Assembly (NCBI GenBank): GCA_025964935.1
Contig: JAOPXW010000002.1
Span: forward strand, 1 to 7,984
Direction: 5' to 3'
DNA length: 7,984 nucleotides
Origin: Friedmanniella sp.
GTDB lineage: Bacteria; Actinomycetota; Actinomycetes; Propionibacteriales; Propionibacteriaceae
Below are positions 1 to 4,022 of this stretch, piece after piece. Made by a program: the position numbers and the translations under genes. Below the pieces are notes generated by a model. The model made no database searches. It saw only the letters and a program-made list of their open reading frames with translations, and was not told the origin of the DNA. The stretch's first letter is position 1, and the number at the start of each line of letters is the position of its first letter.

Positions 1-425
1 GCGACGTCGACCGGGCCGCCACCCGGATGTTCAAGCTGTCGCGGATGGCCGGTCCCCCCGACCGGGTGTCCAAGCCCGCGGCGTACGAGGTGCCGGCCGA
101 CCTCGACCTGCGCGAGCTGGCCCGCTCGCTCGGTCCGCAGGAGCCGACCGGCCAGGCGGTGCTGGCCGTCCGCCACGGCAAGGCCCCCAGCCTGAGCCGG
201 CGGGGTGAGCCGACGACCCCCGGGGTCGTGCTGCCCAACGGCTTCACCGCGTACGCCGTCGGCTACGCCGACCTGCGGGGGGCGGCGGAGGAGATCGGTG
301 GGTTCGCCGCCGACGTGCTGGTGCTGGAGCCGGTCGAGCTGCGCGACCTCGTGCTCGGACGGCTGCGGGCCGTGGCCGCGACGGCGAGCAGGACCGCTGA
401 GCCCACCGGCCAGGGGGCGGCGTGA
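1..425 (+). CDS. pafB: PafB, WYL-domain transcriptional regulator, C-terminal part (5' end outside the window)
   Basis: The last 140 codons of a gene that begins upstream of the window; the reading frame is open from base 3. The first visible residues (RMFKLSRM) match the end of a WYL domain, where a conserved R-x-F-x-L-x-R-I strand lies. The rest matches the C-terminal WCX region, including the ending ADVLVLEPVELRDLVLGRL. In actinobacteria PafB pairs with PafC as an activator of the LexA-independent DNA-damage response, with WYL domains thought to sense single-stranded DNA. The gene ends in TGA at 423-425 and overlaps pafC by 4 bases, so the two are very likely translationally coupled and made in similar amounts. 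Assignment to PafB and not to a generic WYL regulator rests on the tandem with PafC and on the tat-helY neighbourhood. The DNA-binding domain and most of the WYL domain cannot be checked here. Confidence 0.9.
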   Translation, partial: DVDRAATRMFKLSRMAGPPDRVSKPAAYEVPADLDLRELARSLGPQEPTGQAVLAVRHGKAPSLSRRGEPTTPGVVLPNGFTAYAVGYADLRGAAEEIGGFAADVLVLEPVELRDLVLGRLRAVAATASRTAEPTGQGAA

Positions 426-1393
426 CCTCCCAGGCCCAGGTCCGGCGGCTGCTCAGCCTGGTGCCCTACCTCCGCGAGCACGACGGCGCCGCCATGGCCG
501 ACGTGGCTGCGGCCTTCGGCATCACCGTCAAGACGCTGCGGGACGACCTGAACGTCCTCTGGATGTGCGGGATGCCGGGGCTGACCCCGGGTGACCTGAT
601 CGACATCGACATGGACGCGGTCGACGGCGAGGGGGTCATCCACCTGAGCAACGCCGACTACCTGACCCGCCCGCTCCGGCTGTCGGCCGACGAGGCGCTC
701 GGCCTGGTGTTGGCCCTGCGGACCCTTCGCGAGATCGCCGGACCGGGCCGTCGGGACGTGGTGGACCGGGCCCTGACGAAGCTGGAGGGGGCCTCGGGCC
801 GCACCGGGGCCGCCGACCAGGCGACGGTGCGGGTCACCGCGGCGCGCGACGACGTGGCGGGCCGGGTGGAGGAGGCGCTGCAGCGCGGGGTCGCCCTGGA
901 CCTGACCTACGACGTCGCCTCGCGGGCCGAGACCACCCAGCGGCTGGTCGACCCGCTGCGGATCTTCGTGCTGGAGGGCTACGGCTACCTCGAGGCGTGG
1001 TGCTACCTGGCCGGGGGGGTGCGCACCTTCCGGCTGGACCGGATCGCCGCGGCCGTGGTGACCGACACGCCGGTGGTGCCGCGACAGCTGACCCCCCGCA
1101 ACCTGGCCACGAGCTGGTTCGACGCCCTGCAGGAGGGCCCACTGGTCACCCTGGAGCTGCGACCGGCCGCCGCCTGGGTCGCGGAGTACTACCCGACCGA
1201 GGCCGTGGTCACCCGTCCCGACGGCGGGGTGACGGCCTCGTTCCGGGTCACCGACCCGGCCTGGCTGCGCGGCCTGCTGCTGCGTCTGGGCGGCGGGGCC
1301 GTGGTGGCCGCGCCGGCGGGGGCGGGGGACTCGGCGGCCGAGGCGGCCCAGGAGGCGCTGGACCAGTACCTGGCGCTCGGCCTGTCCAGCTGA
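422..1393 (+). CDS. pafC: PafC, WYL-domain transcriptional regulator
   Basis: A complete 323-residue protein, the expected length for PafC. Residues about 5-50 form a winged helix-turn-helix (VAAAFGITVKTLRDDLNVL). A WYL domain spans about 145-215, with the PafC-like form YLEAWC at 189-194 and the conserved RTFRLDRI at 201-208. The tryptophan of the name-giving WYL triad is glycine here (GYL), which I believe is normal for the PafC half. A C-terminal WCX region occupies about 235-320. The GTG start at 422 overlaps the pafB stop as GTGA, and AGGGGG at 412-417 is a plausible ribosome-binding site. PafB and PafC act as a heteromer that switches on recombination and repair genes after DNA damage. 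The 89-base gap that follows contains no terminator I would defend, so read-through into the tat genes is possible. Confidence 0.93.
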   Translation: MTSQAQVRRLLSLVPYLREHDGAAMADVAAAFGITVKTLRDDLNVLWMCGMPGLTPGDLIDIDMDAVDGEGVIHLSNADYLTRPLRLSADEALGLVLALRTLREIAGPGRRDVVDRALTKLEGASGRTGAADQATVRVTAARDDVAGRVEEALQRGVALDLTYDVASRAETTQRLVDPLRIFVLEGYGYLEAWCYLAGGVRTFRLDRIAAAVVTDTPVVPRQLTPRNLATSWFDALQEGPLVTLELRPAAAWVAEYYPTEAVVTRPDGGVTASFRVTDPAWLRGLLLRLGGGAVVAAPAGAGDSAAEAAQEALDQYLALGLSS

Positions 1394-1470
1394 CCCGGGC
1401 CAAGCCGAACCGGCGCCGGCGACGAACTGCTGGGGAGGGCGGAGGCCGAGGTCCGGGGGCGGGGGATGGG

Positions 1471-1476
1471 TAGGCT
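1471..1476 (+). promoter_or_regulatory. Candidate -10 element (TAGGCT) for a leaderless transcript
   Basis: TAGGCT fits the actinobacterial -10 consensus TANNNT. Exactly six bases separate it from the GTG at 1483, so initiation at the usual distance would put the first transcribed base on the start codon. No convincing -35 hexamer is visible, which is common in actinobacteria. No Shine-Dalgarno sequence is well placed for this GTG, as the nearest G-run (1455-1466) is too far upstream, and that supports the leaderless reading. In GC-rich DNA a TANNNT this well placed is unlikely but not impossible by chance. Confidence 0.45.
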
Positions 1477-1482
1477 GCCCGG

Positions 1483-1731
1483 GTGCTCTGGGTCTGGGTC
1501 TTCGTCGGTATCGCGTTCGTCGGTCTCGTCATGCTGGTCGGCTACGGCGTGTGGCTCGCCCACAAGCTGAGCGACGTGACGGGCGAGGTGGGGGTCCTGC
1601 TGGACCGCACCGGTGAGCTGGCGGACCTGCTGGGTCAGATCGAGCTGCCGCAGGCGGGGGTGCCGGACCGGGATGGTCCCGGCGCGGCCGCCGCGCAGGC
1701 CGGGGATCCCGCACCCCGCGACATAGGATGA
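1483..1731 (+). CDS. Small single-pass membrane protein of unknown function
   Basis: An 82-residue protein that I do not recognise as a named family. Residues 2-26 form one hydrophobic segment (VFVGIAFVGLVMLVGYGVWL) right at the N-terminus, followed by HK and then an amphipathic stretch (about 28-57) with leucines and valines at heptad-like spacing. It ends in a Pro/Ala/Gly-rich tail. The likely topology is an N-terminal anchor with a cytoplasmic helix, loosely like small DUF948-type proteins, but this is only a resemblance. Codon use has the same strong G/C third-position bias as the neighbours, which supports it being a real gene. It starts with GTG and has no good ribosome-binding site, but a -10-like TAGGCT lies six bases upstream. 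Its stop codon (1729-1731) overlaps the likely tatA promoter. Its position between pafC and tatA could mean a role with the Tat system or merely shared transcription. Confidence 0.75.
   Translation: MLWVWVFVGIAFVGLVMLVGYGVWLAHKLSDVTGEVGVLLDRTGELADLLGQIELPQAGVPDRDGPGAAAAQAGDPAPRDIG
1724..1729 (+). promoter_or_regulatory. Candidate -10 element (TAGGAT) of the tatA promoter
   Basis: TAGGAT matches TANNNT and lies inside the last codons of the small membrane protein gene, sharing a base with its TGA. Standard spacing puts the transcription start near 1736, giving a 5' leader of about 34 bases. That start coincides with the first base of a stem-loop at 1736-1755. No clear -35 hexamer is visible around 1701-1706. 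Confidence 0.45.
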
Positions 1732-1735
1732 CAAA

Positions 1736-1755
1736 GGCGTGACGCTGGTCGCGCC
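1736..1755 (+). promoter_or_regulatory. Stem-loop in the tatA 5' leader, at the predicted mRNA 5' end
   Basis: GGCGTGAC (1736-1743) pairs with GTCGCGCC (1748-1755) around a GCTG tetraloop. This gives eight base pairs, of which one (1740-1751) is a U-G wobble. It begins where the TAGGAT promoter would start transcription and ends one base before the tatA ribosome-binding site, leaving that site exposed. A hairpin at the extreme 5' end is a known way of protecting an mRNA from 5'-end-dependent decay, as in E. coli ompA. A role of that kind here is inference. Confidence 0.45.
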
Positions 1756-1756
1756 G

Positions 1757-1766
1757 GAAGAGAGGG
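1757..1766 (+). promoter_or_regulatory. Ribosome-binding site of tatA
   Basis: The purine run GAAGAGAGGG ends three bases before the ATG at 1770. It is the most recognisable Shine-Dalgarno region in the window and fixes the tatA start at 1770 in preference to the out-of-frame GTG at 1739. It lies just outside the leader stem-loop. Confidence 0.7.
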
Positions 1767-1769
1767 ATC

Positions 1770-2156
1770 ATGACTCCGCTTATCGCAGGGCTCGGCGCAC
1801 CCGAGCTGCTGATCATCCTGGCCGTCGTCCTGCTGCTGTTCGGCGGCTCCCGACTGGCCGGTCTCGGCAAGAGCACCGGGCGCGCGCTCAAGGAGTTCAA
1901 GGAGGAGACCAAGGGTCTCAAGTCCGACGAGCGGACCCAGACCCCGCCCGCGGCGGTCGGCCCTGAGGTGACGGTGCTTCCCCAGGAGCAGCCGGGCTAC
2001 GCCCAGCAGAACCCGGGCTACGGCCAGCCGCCCGCTCCCCAGGGCTACCCGCAGCAGGGTGGGACGCCGGGCGCCCAGCCGGGCTACCCGCAGCAGCCGT
2101 ACCAGGCTCCGCCGCAGACCGGGGTCACCAACCCGGCCGACGGCGACCGTCGCTGA
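1770..2156 (+). CDS. tatA: TatA, twin-arginine translocase pore-forming subunit
   Basis: A 128-residue TatA/TatE-type protein. TatA assembles in the cytoplasmic membrane around the TatBC receptor to let folded twin-arginine substrates pass. Residues about 10-25 form the short N-terminal membrane helix (PELLIILAVVLLLFG). The hinge follows with the hallmark FGGSRL at 24-29, and then the amphipathic helix (LGKSTGRALKEFKEETKGL, 32-50). From about residue 56 the tail is disordered and rich in Pro, Gln, Gly and Tyr, with four related units (QPGYAQQ, NPGYGQP, PQGYPQQ, QPGYPQQ) between 74 and 109. The tail makes it longer than the roughly 90 residues of many TatA proteins. I call it TatA and not TatB because of the FGG hinge, its length and its position before tatC. 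The ATG has a clear ribosome-binding site and the gene probably has its own promoter. Confidence 0.95.
   Translation: MTPLIAGLGAPELLIILAVVLLLFGGSRLAGLGKSTGRALKEFKEETKGLKSDERTQTPPAAVGPEVTVLPQEQPGYAQQNPGYGQPPAPQGYPQQGGTPGAQPGYPQQPYQAPPQTGVTNPADGDRR
2042..2096 (+). repeat. Direct repeats encoding the Gly-Tyr-Pro-Gln-Gln units of the TatA tail
   Basis: The 16-base word GGGCTACCCGCAGCAG occurs identically at 2042-2057 and 2081-2096, offset by 39 bases (13 codons), so both copies are read in the same frame. Shorter relatives with GGGCTAC begin at 1994 and 2015. The pattern suggests growth of the tail by in-frame duplication. Confidence 0.8.
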
Positions 2157-2157
2157 C

Positions 2158-2180
2158 CTCGGCCTCGTCGACGAGCTGAG
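2158..2180 (+). promoter_or_regulatory. Intercistronic stem-loop between tatA and tatC
   Basis: Bases 2158-2162 (CTCGG) pair with 2176-2180 (CTGAG) with one G-U wobble. After a bulged C at 2163, CTCG (2164-2167) pairs with CGAG (2172-2175) around a TCGA loop. The core 2164-2175 is a perfect 12-base palindrome. The hairpin begins two bases after the tatA stop and ends six bases before the tatC GTG, covering the region where a tatC ribosome-binding site would lie. No T-run follows, so it is not a classical terminator. A role in lowering tatC expression relative to tatA is inference. Confidence 0.45.
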
Positions 2181-2186
2181 CTTCCC

Positions 2187-3113
2187 GTGTCCTTGACGAT
2201 CAAGGGCCGCCCCGTGCGCCTCAGCCTGGCCTGGCTGAAGCCGCCGCCGCTGCCCCCGGACGGCTCGATGACGCTGTTCGAGCACCTGCGCGAGCTCCGC
2301 TACCGTCTGGTGGTCGCCTCGGTGGCCATCATTGTCGGGATGATCGTGGCCTGGTTCTTCCGCGAGGACCTGATGGCGATCCTGCGCCACCCGTACGACG
2401 TCGCGATCGCCCAGCTCAAGGCGAAGAACCCCGGCGCGGACACGCTGCTGGTCAACAACGGCATCGCCTCACCCCTGACCCTGGCGATGAAGGTGTCCGC
2501 CCTGGCCGGGGCGCTGCTGACCTCCCCGATCTGGCTCTACCAGTTCTGGGCCTTCATCGTGCCGGGGCTGCTGTCGCGCGAGAAGAAGTGGGCCCTGATC
2601 TTCATCGGGGCCGCGACGCCCCTCTTCGCGTCCGGGGTCGCGGTCGGCTACCTGGTGATGCCCAAGGGCATCATGGTGCTGCTGGGCTTCACCCAGTCCG
2701 GGGTCTCCAACCTGCAGGACGTCAACCAGTTCCTGTCCTTCCTGATGCGCATCATGATCGCCTTCGGGATCGCCTTCCTGATCCCGCTGGTCGTGCTGAT
2801 GCTCAACCTGCTCGGGGTGGTCAAGGCCGAGCACCTGTCGAAGTACCGGGTGTACGTCATCTTCGGCACCTTCGTCTTCGGGGCCGTCGCGACCCCGTCC
2901 ACGGACCCGTTCTCGATGCTGGCCCTGGCCATCCCCATGACCGTGCTCTTCCTGGCCGCCGAGGTGCTCGCGCACCTCTTCGACCGGCGCAAGGCCCGGC
3001 GGCTCGCCGCCGACGACGGTTCCGTGCGGGCCAGCGTGGACGACGACGTCGCTCTGCGCCGGCTCGAGGCCGAGGACGAGGGCCGCCCGGACTGGGGCCC
3101 CAGCACGCCGTGA
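2187..3113 (+). CDS. tatC: TatC, twin-arginine translocase receptor subunit
   Basis: A 308-residue polytopic membrane protein that recognises twin-arginine signal peptides. Six membrane segments are visible, at about 40-58, 97-125, 135-158, 181-211, 221-235 and 241-264. Family hallmarks are present: HLRELRYRL at 33-41 (Glu36 aligns with E. coli Glu15), the WLYQFWAFIVPGL loop at 116-128, REKKW at 131-135 (Glu132 aligns with Glu103) and TPSTDPFSM at 236-244 (Asp240 aligns with Asp211). The usual glutamate of FGxxFExP in segment 4 is leucine here (FGIAFLIP, Leu198). The C-terminal tail is charged and acidic. The GTG at 2187 has no strong ribosome-binding site. Met28 (2268) is an alternative start just before the conserved region, but a basic N-terminal extension is normal in actinobacterial TatC. 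The stop overlaps the next gene by 4 bases. Confidence 0.95.
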   Translation: MSLTIKGRPVRLSLAWLKPPPLPPDGSMTLFEHLRELRYRLVVASVAIIVGMIVAWFFREDLMAILRHPYDVAIAQLKAKNPGADTLLVNNGIASPLTLAMKVSALAGALLTSPIWLYQFWAFIVPGLLSREKKWALIFIGAATPLFASGVAVGYLVMPKGIMVLLGFTQSGVSNLQDVNQFLSFLMRIMIAFGIAFLIPLVVLMLNLLGVVKAEHLSKYRVYVIFGTFVFGAVATPSTDPFSMLALAIPMTVLFLAAEVLAHLFDRRKARRLAADDGSVRASVDDDVALRRLEAEDEGRPDWGPSTP

Positions 3114-4006
3114 CCGGCGGCATCACCCTCGTCGTGAACCCGTCAGCGGGCAAGGGCCGGGCGCGGGCCCGGCTGCCGGAGGTGGCCCGGGCCCTCCGCA
3201 GCGGTGGCCGTCCGGTCACCGTCCAGCTCAGCCGTGACTTCGCCGAGGCCCGCACCCTCGTCACCGCCGCCGTCGAGAGCGGTGTCGACGTCCTGGCCGT
3301 GATGGGCGGGGACGGGATGATGCACCTCGGTCTGAACGCCTGCGCCCGCGGGGCCGAGGCCGGGGGGCCCACCGTCTTGGGCCTGGTCCCGGCCGGGACC
3401 GGCAACGACCTCTGCGGCGCGCTGGGCATCGACCCGGCCGACCCGGAGGCCGCCGCGCGGCTGGTGGCGCGCGGGGCGCCCGACCGGATCGACCTGGCCG
3501 AGGTGCACGACAGCTACGTCGGGGCCGTGCTGGCCACGGGCTTCGACGCCCTGGTCAACCGCCGGGCCAACGCCCTGCCCTGGCCCCGGGGATCGCTGCG
3601 CTACGTGGTGGCCGCCCTGGCCGAGATCCGGGTCTTCCGGCCCCTGAGCTACCGGCTCACCCTCGACGGCGAGGTGCGTGAGCTCGAGGCGATGCTCGTC
3701 GCGGTGGGCAACACCTCCCGCTACGGGGGTGGGATGCAGATCTGTCCCGACGCGGACCCGCGCGACGGATGGCTCGACCTCACCGTCATCCACCCGGTCA
3801 GCCGACCCAAGCTGCTGCAGCTGCTGCCCCAGATGAACTCCGGCCGCTTCGTCCGCGACGCCTGCGTCGAGCGGCTCCGGGCCCGGGAGGTCGTCGTCGA
3901 GGGGCCGGGTCTGGTCGGCTACGGCGACGGCGAGCTGGTCGGCGCCGCGCCGATGACGGTGTCCTGCCGGCCCGGTGTGCTTCCGGTCTTCTGTCCGGCC
4001 CCCTAG
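3110..4006 (+). CDS. Diacylglycerol/sphingosine kinase-like lipid kinase (DAGK catalytic family)
   Basis: A 298-residue member of the DgkB/YegS lipid kinase family, about the usual length. These enzymes phosphorylate diacylglycerol or related lipids with ATP at the inner membrane face, feeding phosphatidate back into phospholipid synthesis. The substrate cannot be read from sequence. Visible motifs are VVNPSAGKGRA (8-18), the nucleotide-binding GGDG (66-69), PAGTGND (94-100), CPDADPRDGWLDL (212-224) and YGDGE (271-275), whose Glu275 aligns with the proposed catalytic base. After GGDG the sequence reads MMHLGLNA where many members have T-x-N/H-E. I chose the GTG at 3110 because it overlaps the tatC stop as GTGA and places the first beta-strand at residue 5; the open frame continues upstream only as a shadow of tatC. 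No strong ribosome-binding site is seen, so coupling to tatC translation is likely. The TAG stop lies inside a hairpin loop ahead of helY. Confidence 0.88.
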   Translation: MTGGITLVVNPSAGKGRARARLPEVARALRSGGRPVTVQLSRDFAEARTLVTAAVESGVDVLAVMGGDGMMHLGLNACARGAEAGGPTVLGLVPAGTGNDLCGALGIDPADPEAAARLVARGAPDRIDLAEVHDSYVGAVLATGFDALVNRRANALPWPRGSLRYVVAALAEIRVFRPLSYRLTLDGEVRELEAMLVAVGNTSRYGGGMQICPDADPRDGWLDLTVIHPVSRPKLLQLLPQMNSGRFVRDACVERLRAREVVVEGPGLVGYGDGELVGAAPMTVSCRPGVLPVFCPAP

Positions 4007-4019
4007 TACTTTGGGGGTC
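3997..4019 (+). promoter_or_regulatory. Stem-loop holding the dagK stop codon in its loop and the helY ribosome-binding site in its stem
   Basis: GGCCCCC (3997-4003) pairs with GGGGGTC (4013-4019). This gives seven pairs with one G-U wobble (3998-4018), closed by the nine-base loop TAGTACTTT. The dagK stop TAG is loop bases 4004-4006, and the only purine run upstream of the helY ATG (4013-4017) is the 3' arm. A ribosome finishing dagK would open the stem, which would couple helY translation to that of dagK. No T-run follows, so it is not a typical terminator. Confidence 0.45.
4007..4012 (+). promoter_or_regulatory. Candidate -10 element (TACTTT) for helY
   Basis: TACTTT fits TANNNT and directly follows the dagK stop codon. 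Initiation 7-8 bases downstream would give a transcript starting at about 4019-4020 with only 3-4 bases before the helY ATG. That transcript would be essentially leaderless and would lack the G-run at 4013-4017. No -35 hexamer is apparent. The AT-rich island TAGTACTTT stands out in this GC-rich DNA. Confidence 0.35.
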
Positions 4020-4022
4020 ATC

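Noticed and set aside
1394..1482. Possible terminator or operator in the pafC-downstream gap, including the palindrome CCGGCGCCGG (1410-1419) and the distant complementary words CCCGGGC and GCCCGGG.
   Set aside because: The palindrome has no loop, the distant pair is 76 bases apart, and such GC palindromes are expected by chance in this DNA.
1739..1966. A 75-codon open frame starting with GTG ahead of tatA and overlapping it.
   Set aside because: It runs out of frame through tatA, its product looks like shadow sequence, and its start lies inside the leader hairpin.
1635..2390. A 251-codon open frame on the - strand spanning tatA and the start of tatC.
   Set aside because: It covers two confident genes and an intergenic hairpin, and its translation resembles no protein family.
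2588..3109. An upstream extension of the lipid kinase frame back into tatC.
   Set aside because: The extra residues are Arg/Pro/Gly-rich shadow sequence of tatC, and the family's first beta-strand begins just after the GTG at 3110.
3991..4012. A possible PafBC-type damage promoter upstream of helY (TTGTCRGTG, eight bases, TANNNT).
   Set aside because: Only about five of nine positions match in CTGTCCGGC (3991-3999) and the spacing is seven, not eight. That is too weak to claim.
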